DNA of 64,000 nucleotides from Affinundibacterium flavidum. GTDB lineage: Bacteria > Pseudomonadota > Gammaproteobacteria > Burkholderiales > Burkholderiaceae_D. The notes under the pieces are model-generated. The model saw only the letters and a program-made list of their open reading frames with translations, was not told the origin of the DNA and searched no databases. This document shows positions 35,876 through 43,983 of this stretch, one piece after another. The DNA is taken from NCBI RefSeq assembly GCF_014284175.1, contig NZ_JACOGA010000017.1, positions 62,001 through 126,000 on the forward strand, in the 5' to 3' direction. Position 1 is the stretch's first letter, and each line of letters opens with the position of its first letter. The position numbers and the translations under genes were made by a program.

Positions 35876-36982
35876 TTACTTGCCATTCGCACCTGCAAAA
35901 TCCCGCATAAACTCAACCAAGGCCTGTACACCCTCAATCGGCATCGCGTTGTAGATCGAAGCGCGCATACCACCTACCGACTTATGGCCTTTCAATTGCA
36001 ATAAACCACGCTCTTTTGCAGCAGCCAAAAACGCTACATTCAAGGATTCGTCTTTCAGATAGAAAGGCACATTCATACGCGAACGAAATTCTTTTGCTAC
36101 ACAGGTGACATAAAAATCTGTGCTGTCTAAATAGTCGTAAAGCAAATTCGCTTTGGCGATATTCTTTTGCTCCATCGCCGCCACACCGCCCTGACGTTTC
36201 AGCCATTGGAAAACTAAACCTGCGATGTAGATGGAATACGTTGGTGGCGTGTTGTACATGGAATCATTGTCTGCAATGATTTTCCAGTCAAATGCCGAAG
36301 GACAAATTGGTAAAGCCAAACCGAGTAAATCTTCACGCACAATGACCAAGGTCAAACCTGCGGGGCCAATATTTTTCTGAGCGCCGCCAAAAATCACGCC
36401 GTATTTTGACACATCAATCACACGCGACAAAATATGGGAAGACATATCCGCCACCAAGGGCGAGCCATCGGTTTGCTGCGCCACATCGGGAATGAAATGG
36501 TATTCAACGCCATCGATAGTTTCATTCGTGCAGAGGTGCACGTAAGCGGCGTCTTTGGTTAAATTCCAGGTAGAAGTATCTGGCACGCCGTTGAAGCTCG
36601 TGCTTTCACTAGAAGCAGCAACATTCACATTCGCGTATTTCTTCGCTTCCTTAATCGACTTACCACTCCATGAACCTGTGTGGATAAAATCAATGGTAGC
36701 TGGCTGAACTTTGCGCCCTACCAGATTCAAAGGAACGATAGCGTTTTCACCTAGGCCGCCACCTTGCAAAAACAAGATTTTGTAATTCTCGGGTACATTC
36801 AGCAATTCACGCAAATCGGCTTGTGCTTGCGCTAATATCGACATGAATTCTGGACCACGATGACTCATTTCCATCACCGACATGCCACTACCATGCCAAT
36901 CCAACATCTCACTTGCCGCTTGTTGCAAGACTTCTTTTGGTAAGACGGCTGGGCCGGCTGAGAAATTGTAGATCGTAGTCAT
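35876..36982 (-). CDS. serC: Phosphoserine aminotransferase
   Basis: This PLP enzyme makes phosphoserine from 3-phosphohydroxypyruvate and also serves pyridoxine biosynthesis. I chose the ATG at 36982 (MTTIYNFSAGPAVLPKEVLQ, 368 aa); a TTG three codons upstream is the alternative. Family features are NFSAGPAVLP at the N-terminus, MSHRGPEFMSILAQAQADLR, the PLP-lysine region YGVIFGGAQKNIGPAGLTLV and the C-terminal GHKSVGGMRASIYNAMPIEG. It lies between gyrA and pheA, the conserved Burkholderiales order. Confidence 0.96.
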   Translation of the reverse strand: MTTIYNFSAGPAVLPKEVLQQAASEMLDWHGSGMSVMEMSHRGPEFMSILAQAQADLRELLNVPENYKILFLQGGGLGENAIVPLNLVGRKVQPATIDFIHTGSWSGKSIKEAKKYANVNVAASSESTSFNGVPDTSTWNLTKDAAYVHLCTNETIDGVEYHFIPDVAQQTDGSPLVADMSSHILSRVIDVSKYGVIFGGAQKNIGPAGLTLVIVREDLLGLALPICPSAFDWKIIADNDSMYNTPPTYSIYIAGLVFQWLKRQGGVAAMEQKNIAKANLLYDYLDSTDFYVTCVAKEFRSRMNVPFYLKDESLNVAFLAAAKERGLLQLKGHKSVGGMRASIYNAMPIEGVQALVEFMRDFAGANGK

Positions 36983-37006
36983 GGTTTTCAAACCGTTGTA
37001 TTAAAA

Positions 37007-37124
37007 CGTAGGGTGAGCACAATTTATGTGCCCACGCGTCCAACCAAGGTCGGACAGTTTAGATAAATATCTTCCGAAATAATTAACCGTAATGCGTGAG
37101 CACATAAAACGTGCCCACCCTACG
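37007..37124. repeat. Inverted repeat between gyrA and serC
   Basis: Arms of about 33 bases: left starts cgtagggtgagcacaattta at 37007, right ends aaaacgtgcccaccctacg at 37124. Only a few bases differ between the arms. The right arm ends one base before the gyrA stop codon, so the element may act as the gyrA 3'-end hairpin. Confidence 0.8.
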
Positions 37125-37125
37125 A

Positions 37126-39774
37126 TTACTCTTCTACAGCTGCATCACCGCTAGCATCACCAAGTACTTCGCCACCTTCAATAGCTTCTGGATCGGCATC
37201 GGTTTCAACAATACGTTGCAAACCAGAGAGCTTAGTACCATCTTCCACCGCAATCAAAGTCACGCCCTGTGTCGCACGACCCATTTCGCGGATTTCAGAA
37301 ACACGGGTACGAATTAATACGCCACCAGTCGTGATCAACATAATTTCGTCAGTTGGCTCGACCAAGGTTGCGGCAACGACTTTACCGTTACGTTCAGATG
37401 TTTGAATCGCGATCATACCTTTAGTGCCGCGACCATGGCGTGTGTACTCAGTAATTGGCGTACGTTTACCGAAGCCGTTTTCAGTTGCGGTCAACACAGA
37501 TTGCTGTTCATTTTCTGCGACCAACAAGGCAATAACCTGTTGACCTTCTTCCAGATTCATACCACGTACACCGCGTGCCGTACGCCCCATAGGACGTACA
37601 TCATTTTCATCAAAGCGCACTGCTTTACCAGAGTCGGAGAACAACATCACATCGTGCTTGCCATCGGTCAACGCTGCACCGATTAGGAAGTCGCCGTCAT
37701 CCAAATCAACCGCAATAATGCCGGCCTTACGTGGATTGCTGAAATCATTCAATGCAGTTTTCTTAACCGTACCTAAACTAGTCGCCATGAAGATGTAATG
37801 ATCTTCAGGGAAAGTACGATTATCGCCAGACAACGGCAAGATCACCGTAATTTTCTCACCGTCTTGCAATGGGAACATATTCACAATCGGCTTGCCGCGT
37901 GAGTTGCGTGAGCCTTGTGGCACTTCCCATACTTTCAACCAGTACAGACGGCCGCGATTCGAGAAGCACAAGATGTAATCGTGCGTATTCGCAACAAACA
38001 ATTGTTCAATCCAATCATCATCTTTAGTCGCAGTCGCTTGCTTACCGCGACCACCGCGTTTTTGCGCGCGGTATTCAGACAAAGGCTGCGATTTCATATA
38101 ACCGGTATGCGATAAAGTCACGACCATATCGACTGGTGTAATCAAGTCTTCGGTTTCGAGATCGGTCGCATTCAAGACGATTTCTGAACGACGTGCATCT
38201 TTATTACCGATGCCGTATTCGTTCATGCATGCTGTCATTTCATCGGTGATGATGACCGTCACACGTTCTGGCTTGGACAAAATATCCAAGAGATCAGCGA
38301 TCTCTGCCATGACGTCTTTATATTCATTAACAATCTTATCTTGTTCCAGACCGGTCAAACGTTGCAAACGCATTTGCAAAATTTCTTGAGCCTGATCGTC
38401 AGATAATTTATACAAGCCATCAGTTTGAATACCGTAATGCTTAGGCAAACTCTCTGGACGGAATGCTTCGATACCGCCCGGATTATCCGCAGCCGTACGC
38501 GTCAACATCTCACGTACCATGGAGCTGTCCCAAGCACGTGTCATCAATTCTTGTTTCGCAATCGGTGGTGTTGGTGCAGCTTTAATAATCGCGATGAAAT
38601 CGTCGATATTGGCTAAGGCAACTGCTAAACCCTCTAACACGTGACCACGATCACGGGCTTTACGGAGTTCAAACACCGTACGGCGTGTGACCACTTCGCG
38701 ACGATGCGACAAGAAGCATTCCAGCATTTGCTTCAGGTTCAACAATTTCGGTTGACCGTTGACCAGCGCGACCATATTCATACCAAACGTGTCTTGCAAT
38801 TGCGTTTGCTTGTACAAATTATTCAAGACCACTTCTGGCACTTCACCGCGCTTCAATTCGATCACAACGCGCATACCTGATTTATCGGATTCATCGCGAA
38901 TATCAGAAATACCTTCAAGCTTTTTATCACGTACGTTTTCCGCGATACGCTCTAACAAGGATTTTTTATTGACTTGGTATGGCAACTCGTCCACGATGAT
39001 TGCGGTACGACCTTCTTTGCCAAACTCTTCAAAGTGCGTCTTAGCGCGCATTACTACGCGACCACGGCCAGTACGATAGCCATCACGCACCCCAGACACG
39101 CCATAGATTAAGCCAGCGGTTGGAAAATCCGGTGCAGGAATGATTTCGATCAACTCATCAATCGTACATTCTGGATTGCGCAAGACATGCAGAGCGCCAT
39201 TGATAATTTCAGTGATATTGTGTGGCGGGATATTCGTCGCCATACCCACCGCAATACCAGACGAACCGTTAATCAACAGATTCGGAATACGCGTTGGCAA
39301 TACCGATGGTTCTTTTTCTTTACCGTCGTAATTAGGCACGAAATCGACTGTTTCTTTGTCGATATCCGCCAGAATTTCATTCGCAATCTTATCCAAGCGG
39401 CACTCGGTATAACGCATCGCCGCCGCATTATCGCCATCGACAGAACCGAAGTTACCCTGACCGTCAACCAGTGTGTAACGCAAAGAAAAGTCCTGCGCCA
39501 TACGCACCAAAGTGTCATAAATAGAGGCATCACCATGCGGGTGATACTTACCCATGACTTCACCGACTACACGCGCACATTTCACGAATGGACGGTTGTA
39601 GACGTTATTCATTTCGTGCATCGCGAACAAAACGCGTCTATGCACAGGCTTTAAACCATCACGCACGTCCGGCAAAGCACGGCCTACGATAACGCTCATG
39701 GCGTAATCGAGGTAGCTCTTGCGCATTTCTTCTTCAAGGGAAATCGGGAGTGTTTCTTTTGCGAATTGATCCAT
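37126..39774 (-). CDS. gyrA: DNA gyrase subunit A
   Basis: This is the breakage-reunion subunit of DNA gyrase, which with GyrB introduces negative supercoils. It has 882 aa. The catalytic Tyr is in the RYTECRLDKIANEILADIDK region (AAMRYTE), and the quinolone-determining region reads HPHGDASIYDTLVRMAQDFS. That region has Ser replaced by Ala at the position after HPHGD, which in Escherichia coli is Ser83. The C-terminal DNA-wrapping domain shows GyrA-box-like QKRGGRGKQATATKDDDW and six blade repeats. A short acidic C-terminal tail follows (DADPEAIEGGEVLGDASGD). The gene heads the long minus-strand run. Confidence 0.96.
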   Translation of the reverse strand: MDQFAKETLPISLEEEMRKSYLDYAMSVIVGRALPDVRDGLKPVHRRVLFAMHEMNNVYNRPFVKCARVVGEVMGKYHPHGDASIYDTLVRMAQDFSLRYTLVDGQGNFGSVDGDNAAAMRYTECRLDKIANEILADIDKETVDFVPNYDGKEKEPSVLPTRIPNLLINGSSGIAVGMATNIPPHNITEIINGALHVLRNPECTIDELIEIIPAPDFPTAGLIYGVSGVRDGYRTGRGRVVMRAKTHFEEFGKEGRTAIIVDELPYQVNKKSLLERIAENVRDKKLEGISDIRDESDKSGMRVVIELKRGEVPEVVLNNLYKQTQLQDTFGMNMVALVNGQPKLLNLKQMLECFLSHRREVVTRRTVFELRKARDRGHVLEGLAVALANIDDFIAIIKAAPTPPIAKQELMTRAWDSSMVREMLTRTAADNPGGIEAFRPESLPKHYGIQTDGLYKLSDDQAQEILQMRLQRLTGLEQDKIVNEYKDVMAEIADLLDILSKPERVTVIITDEMTACMNEYGIGNKDARRSEIVLNATDLETEDLITPVDMVVTLSHTGYMKSQPLSEYRAQKRGGRGKQATATKDDDWIEQLFVANTHDYILCFSNRGRLYWLKVWEVPQGSRNSRGKPIVNMFPLQDGEKITVILPLSGDNRTFPEDHYIFMATSLGTVKKTALNDFSNPRKAGIIAVDLDDGDFLIGAALTDGKHDVMLFSDSGKAVRFDENDVRPMGRTARGVRGMNLEEGQQVIALLVAENEQQSVLTATENGFGKRTPITEYTRHGRGTKGMIAIQTSERNGKVVAATLVEPTDEIMLITTGGVLIRTRVSEIREMGRATQGVTLIAVEDGTKLSGLQRIVETDADPEAIEGGEVLGDASGDAAVEE

Positions 39775-40364
39775 TGGCGGTCAGACTTGTCTAAGTGCTT
39801 AAAAATACAGCAGTAAGCTTGGTTAAAATAACAAGCCAGCACGAGGCTGGCGGAAGTCCTGCATCTCTTTACTAAAACCTATCCGAATTAACACTTCGTG
39901 CATCCAGATGAATTTAGTGTTCAACTGTTCATTTTAGCACGGCTACCTTATGCAATCACCGTTTTTCTGGTTCTTAAAAATTACCGAAAAACCAAGCCTG
40001 AATTCACTTAGCTTCAGTTAGTCAATACTTTCACATTTTTTTATCAAACGACCACAAAACTGTTGAAACCCACGTTTAGATTTGTCACGTTGCAAAAAAA
40101 AGACACGAAAACACAGGCAACTCTTACAGCATAGACACTTTTAGATCTGCCCAAGTGGACTTATGGCAAAATCTTTCTGTCGCATTGCACAAGAATGTTC
40201 TATAAATTAGAAGAATTCTGCTATGACGGTCATACTGTTGTCATCGAGCACGTGTTAAAATTCTACTGTTACAGATTTCGTATCTTGTACTTTTGCACTT
40301 TTTTGCATCTCTTTTACATCTTTAAAGCAGTTTTCTGCGCTCATTCTCAACCGAGGAAAAATAT
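39775..40364. other. 590-base spacer between gyrA and ompA
   Basis: No gene is seen on either strand. It is upstream of both divergent genes and must contain both promoters; I could not place them confidently. A small hairpin (ccagc-acgag-gctgg) lies near 39836-39850 on the gyrA side. The ompA ribosome-binding site is GAGGAAAAA just before 40365. Confidence 0.8.
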
Positions 40365-41042
40365 ATGAAACTTTTAATAAAGCTCGCGATTGCAGCATCA
40401 GCGATTGCCTCATTGTCGGCATCCGCTCAAACGATTACAGACATCAAAGCAAATGCACCTTATAGCGCATATGTGCAAGATGCACGTGGCGTAATCGTTC
40501 GCGACCCATTCGGTTTGTGCTGGCGCACAGGGTATTACACACCTGCTGACGCTGTAGCAGGTTGTGATTTACCTATCGTTCCACCTGCACCACCAACACC
40601 TCCAGCGCCTCCAGCGCCGGTCGCACCTCCACCACCGCCACCGGCTCCACCAGCGCCAGCGCCGGCTCCAGTACCAACTTCAGAAAAAGTCACTTTTGCA
40701 GCTGACGCTTTCTTTGATTTTGACAAAGCGGTATTGAAACCAGAAGCTAAAGTTAAATTGGATGACATGGCATCTAAATTGAAAGATGTCAATTTAGAAG
40801 TGATCGTTGCAGTTGGTCATACTGACTCTGTTGGAACAGACGAATACAATCAAAAATTGTCAGTTCGTCGTTCTGAGGCAGTGAAGGCTTACATCATTAG
40901 CCGTGGCATCGATGCAAAACGTGTTTTCTCCGAAGGTAAAGGCGAAAAACAACCAGTAGCTGACAACAAAACTAAAGAAGGTCGTGCGAAGAACCGTCGC
41001 GTTGAAATCGAAGTTGTTGGTACACGCACTATCACTAAGTAA
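40365..41042 (+). CDS. ompA: OmpA-family outer-membrane protein with proline-rich linker
   Basis: This 225-aa lipid-free OmpA-like protein anchors the outer membrane to peptidoglycan. It begins with a signal peptide (KLLIKLAIAASAIASLSASA, cleavage after about residue 21). A short periplasmic segment with a CWRTGYYTPADAVAGCD Cys pair follows, then a long Pro/Ala linker of about residues 66-103. The C-terminal OmpA domain (residues about 108-218) holds FDFDKAVLKPEAKVKLDDMA, VAVGHTDSVGTDEYNQKLSV and RRSEAVKAYIISRGIDAKRV, with the peptidoglycan-binding Asp and Arg residues in place (GHTDS, NRRVEIEV). There is no eight-stranded barrel. The terminator follows 55 bases after the stop. Confidence 0.93.
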   Translation: MKLLIKLAIAASAIASLSASAQTITDIKANAPYSAYVQDARGVIVRDPFGLCWRTGYYTPADAVAGCDLPIVPPAPPTPPAPPAPVAPPPPPPAPPAPAPAPVPTSEKVTFAADAFFDFDKAVLKPEAKVKLDDMASKLKDVNLEVIVAVGHTDSVGTDEYNQKLSVRRSEAVKAYIISRGIDAKRVFSEGKGEKQPVADNKTKEGRAKNRRVEIEVVGTRTITK

Positions 41043-41096
41043 TTCCTAAGTAATTCCTAAGTAAATAAACCTTACTTAATTAAATATTACTTAAAC

Positions 41097-41123
41097 AAAA
41101 AACCCGCTTCGGCGGGTTTTTTT
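41097..41123 (+). terminator. Intrinsic terminator after ompA
   Basis: A 7-bp GC stem aacccgc-ttcg-gcgggtt, extended by A-T pairs, is followed by a T-run. The uuCG tetraloop is of the very stable type. Confidence 0.92.
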
Positions 41124-41271
41124 ATTGGCGGATCAAGAAAGTAGTAATTTCTTTTGCTGTCGGCTCTGGTGAAATTAACTTCCACCCACATTTACTTTAA
41201 AATGGCGACTGATTTGCTCGACTCTAAATCCAGTCAACACGCACTTGCCCACATCACTTTCAAGAATTCCT

Positions 41272-41991
41272 ATGTCTACAATTTCTTGCAACACCTCTGT
41301 CAATGTCGACCCATCAGAAATTCAAAAATTTAGCGATCTGGCACATCGCTGGTGGGATCCGAGCTCAGAATTTAAGCCTTTGCATGAAATTAATCCCTTA
41401 CGACTGGAGTGGATCAACAATCTGGCTCCCTTGGCTGGTAAGAAGGTAATAGATATTGGCTGCGGCGGCGGCATTCTAGCTGAATCGATGGCACGGAAAA
41501 ACGCACAAGTTACCGGTATAGACTTGTCAGACAAAGCTTTAAAGGTCGCCGATCTGCATAGCTTAGAATCTGGTGTGCAAGTCCGCTACGAAAAAATTTC
41601 CGCGGAAGATATCGCCGAGCGAGAAGCAGGGCAATACGACATCGTCACCTGTATGGAAATGCTGGAACACGTACCAAATCCCGCCTCCGTTATTCGCGCC
41701 TGCACCAAATTGGTGAAGCCTGGTGGCAAAGTATTTTTCTCTACCATCAATCGCAATCCCAAAGCCTATTTGTTCGCCATTATTGGCGCAGAATACTTAT
41801 TACAAATGCTGCCAAAAGGCACGCATGATTACGAAAAATTCATCACTCCTGCGGAATTGACGCAAGACATCCGTAATGCCGACTTAATTGTCGATGCCAT
41901 GAAAGGCATGAGTTACAACCCATTAACCAAAATTTACTCGCTCAATCAAGACACCAGCGTAAATTACTTAGTCGCCTGCAGTCGCCCATGA
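41272..41991 (+). CDS. ubiG: Ubiquinone biosynthesis O-methyltransferase
   Basis: This SAM-dependent methyltransferase performs the two O-methylations of ubiquinone synthesis. I chose the ATG at 41272 (239 aa); a longer frame begins with TTG at 41245. The N-terminal SDLAHRWWDPSSEFKPLHEI is the UbiG-specific segment, and the SAM-binding motif I is GKKVIDIGCGGGILAESMAR. The downstream motifs DIVTCMEMLEHVPNP and GGKVFFSTINRNPKAYLFAI are also typical. The stop TGA overlaps the gph ATG (ATGA), and ubiG-gph is the usual Burkholderiales pair. Confidence 0.96.
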   Translation: MSTISCNTSVNVDPSEIQKFSDLAHRWWDPSSEFKPLHEINPLRLEWINNLAPLAGKKVIDIGCGGGILAESMARKNAQVTGIDLSDKALKVADLHSLESGVQVRYEKISAEDIAEREAGQYDIVTCMEMLEHVPNPASVIRACTKLVKPGGKVFFSTINRNPKAYLFAIIGAEYLLQMLPKGTHDYEKFITPAELTQDIRNADLIVDAMKGMSYNPLTKIYSLNQDTSVNYLVACSRP

Positions 41992-42668
41992 TGATTACTC
42001 CCAAAGCAGTTTTGTTTGACCTCGATGGTACGCTCGCTGACACAGCACCCGATTTGGCCGCTGCCGTCAACTTAATGCGCACTACACGTGGATTGGAACC
42101 CGCACCTTATTTTAGCTTGCGTCAATTCGCGTCTGCTGGTGCGCGCGGCTTAATTGGCGCAGGATTTCAAATTTCGCCAGAACATCCAGAATATGAAGCA
42201 ATGCGCTTGGAATTTCTAAGCAATTATGAAAATGCCATAGCAGTCCATAGCCAGCTTTTTTCAGGCGTCATCGAACTACTCAAAGGCTTGGAAAAATTGG
42301 GCGTTGTCTGGGGTGTTATTACCAACAAGGCAGAACGATTTACCACTCCTTTAATTCCACAAATTGGACTAGAGTCCGCAGCTTGTGTTATTTCCGGCGA
42401 TACAACTGCCCATGCTAAGCCCCATCCAGAGCCACTATTAGAAGCCGCACGCAGAGTTCAGTTAGCGCCATCTGAATGTTGGTATGTGGGCGACGACTTA
42501 CGTGATATTCAGGCAGCCCAAGCGGCTGGAATGGTCAGTATCGCCGCCGCCTGGGGTTATTGCGGGGCGACTGAGCCAACACACTGGAAAGCAGATGCGA
42601 TCCTCGATTCACCCTTGGAATTACTGGAGTTAGTACGCGGTAAAGTACTACAAACCCAAGCGGCATGA
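41988..42668 (+). CDS. gph: Phosphoglycolate phosphatase (HAD family)
   Basis: This 226-aa HAD-superfamily phosphatase removes 2-phosphoglycolate. The HAD motifs are FDLDGTLADTAPDLAAAVN (nucleophile DxDGT), the T/S loop VITNKAERFTTPLI, and the motif IV acidic pair WYVGDDLRDIQAAQAAGM. It overlaps ubiG by 4 bases (ATGA), consistent with translational coupling. The enzyme clears phosphoglycolate from DNA 3'-end repair or oxygenation reactions. In some Burkholderiales this enzyme is annotated in parallel with ubiG. Confidence 0.93.
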   Translation: MMITPKAVLFDLDGTLADTAPDLAAAVNLMRTTRGLEPAPYFSLRQFASAGARGLIGAGFQISPEHPEYEAMRLEFLSNYENAIAVHSQLFSGVIELLKGLEKLGVVWGVITNKAERFTTPLIPQIGLESAACVISGDTTAHAKPHPEPLLEAARRVQLAPSECWYVGDDLRDIQAAQAAGMVSIAAAWGYCGATEPTHWKADAILDSPLELLELVRGKVLQTQAA

Positions 42669-42690
42669 ATTAAATAATGAATCAGAGCGC

Positions 42691-42727
42691 TTGAAACTTG
42701 GAGCACTCGCGCTATATAGAGTATACT
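42691..42727 (+). promoter_or_regulatory. Candidate ssrA promoter
   Basis: Two overlapping readings are possible: TTGAAA (42691) - 16 bases - TATATA (42713), or TTGGAG (42698) - 18 bases - TATACT (42722). The second would start transcription about 6 bases before the mature tmRNA. Both are plausible from sequence only. Confidence 0.5.
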
Positions 42728-42739
42728 TAGCATCGCTTT

Positions 42740-43099
42740 GGGGTCGACCTGGTTTCGACAGGGGTTGCAAAGCAGAGCAGGGCATACCGAGGCCAGACTA
42801 CCTCGTAAATACAATCTGAAATATATAACTGCAAACGATAACTCGTACGCATTAGCAGCTTAATCGCTCGCTAGCTCTTAACCGCTTCTTCCCTAGGGCG
42901 GGCTGGAAACAGCTTAGAGTCATTTATAGGGAATCGTCTTAAGTTGGGTTACTTAGCTTGAGACTAAATAATAGGTAACTCGTCTTGCCGCAGCGTGTGC
43001 GTCCGCGTCGTCGAGATTAAATTAAATGGCAGCACTAAGTATGTAGAACTGTCTGTAGAGTGCTCTTGGACGCGGGTTCGATTCCCGCCGACTCCACCA
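42740..43099 (+). ncRNA. ssrA: Transfer-messenger RNA (tmRNA)
   Basis: This RNA rescues stalled ribosomes by trans-translation. The mature gene runs from ggggtcgacctgg at 42740 to the encoded CCA at 43097-43099, about 360 nt. The 5' GGGGTCG pairs with the 3' CGACTCC to make the acceptor stem, and the T-arm is gcgggttcgattcccgc. The tag reading frame starts with GCA at 42831 and ends with TAA at 42861-42863; it encodes ANDNSYALAA, a typical betaproteobacterial degradation tag ending in ALAA. The remaining sequence should hold the pseudoknots. The order of the two ends is normal (not the permuted two-piece form). It is followed by a strong terminator. Confidence 0.97.
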
Positions 43100-43109
43100 A
43101 GATTTGAAA

Positions 43110-43149
43110 ACAAAAGCCATCCAATCTCGTTGGATGGCTTTTGTTTTTT
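43110..43149 (+). terminator. Intrinsic terminator after ssrA
   Basis: A perfect 15-bp stem (acaaaagccatccaa / ttggatggcttttgt) with a 5-base loop is followed by a T-run. It begins 10 bases after the tmRNA CCA. Confidence 0.95.
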
Positions 43150-43152
43150 GTT

Positions 43153-43338
43153 GAGTCGGTGGGAATCGAACCCGCGTCCGCTCGGGGAAAAAAGGGAATT
43201 AAGGAAGTACACTCCCTGCTTTTGAAGCAATCATTCTCCGCGAGAAATGATTCCTAACCACAGGCTTCGATTCGCATACGACGGACATGTGAACGAGATT
43301 GCGCTTGCAAACGTAAAGGCTCAATTTTCGCCGACTCC
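43153..43338 (-). other. Inverted tmRNA-like remnant behind ssrA
   Basis: On the minus strand, 43153-43179 repeats the last 27 bases of ssrA before its CCA (ggacgcgggttcgattccc(a)ccgactc) with one mismatch, in the opposite orientation. The minus-strand segment begins at 43338 with ggagtcgg, which can pair with its 3' end ccgactc like an acceptor stem. No CCA is encoded and no tag frame like ANDNSYALAA is visible. A strong hairpin (aatcatttctc/gagaatgatt) lies in the middle. This looks like a degenerate or derived tmRNA fragment left by an inversion or an integration event. It is a sequence observation, not a proven RNA gene. Confidence 0.55.
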
Positions 43339-43529
43339 AATAAAATACAAAAACTGAAGTCACTCTACCCAAATCGACAAGCTGTCAATCAAATTCTCTT
43401 TTAAGGTTTTCAAAAAACCGCATTTATACCTGCCAATATATTCTGATTCACCTTAAAATAAATAACTAAGAACAGAATCAGTGTAGTGGATATGATTCTG
43501 ATCAAACTCATAAAATAGTTAGGAAAACT

Positions 43530-43964
43530 ATGAATCAGCCCACCTGCACCGTTAAAGTATCTCGCGAATTTCAAGCCACTGCGGAAGCAGTGTTCGATGC
43601 TTGGTTAGCCCCCAAACAAGCCGGAAGATTTTTGTTTGTGACACCGACTGGTATCATGAAAATGGTGGAAATTGATGCACGCGTAGGCGGAAAATTTTGC
43701 ATCATTGAAACCCGCGATGGGGTCGATGCAGAGCATGTGGGGGAGTATCTAAAAATTGAGCGGCCGCTTCACTTGCATTTCAGTTTTGGTGGCAAGCCTT
43801 TTCCGGCAACCTATGTCAAACTAGAAATTGCAAAATCGCAGACTGGTTGCCTATTGAATTTAGTGCACGATGGTGTTTGGTTAGAGTATGAAGCCAGCGT
43901 GATTCAAGGATGGACTGGCATCCTTGCGAATCTGGCACTGGTGCTTGCAGAAAAGATTGAATAA
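43530..43964 (+). CDS. SRPBCC / AHSA1-like protein
   Basis: This 144-aa protein has the START-like SRPBCC fold of the AHSA1 (activator of Hsp90 homologue 1-like) family. It begins with VSREFQATAEAVFDAWLAPK, shows GGKFCIIETRDGVDAEHVGE in the middle, and ends with GWTGILANLALVLAEKIE, a helix typical of this fold. It may bind a small hydrophobic molecule; no substrate can be named. It lies convergent with feoB, from which it is separated by only 19 bases, and after the ssrA region. Confidence 0.8.
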   Translation: MNQPTCTVKVSREFQATAEAVFDAWLAPKQAGRFLFVTPTGIMKMVEIDARVGGKFCIIETRDGVDAEHVGEYLKIERPLHLHFSFGGKPFPATYVKLEIAKSQTGCLLNLVHDGVWLEYEASVIQGWTGILANLALVLAEKIE

Positions 43965-43983
43965 ATAAAATAGAATAAATAGC

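Noticed and set aside
40535..40792. Gly/Ala-rich 85-aa frame antisense to ompA
   Set aside because: It is the complement of the Pro/Ala-rich linker codons in ompA; no start signal or homologue recognised.
42964..43230. 88-aa minus-strand frame with a GVGGNRTRVQ segment
   Set aside because: It lies across the tmRNA gene and its terminator. The GGNRTRVQ-type string is a known artefact of reading RNA genes in the antisense direction.
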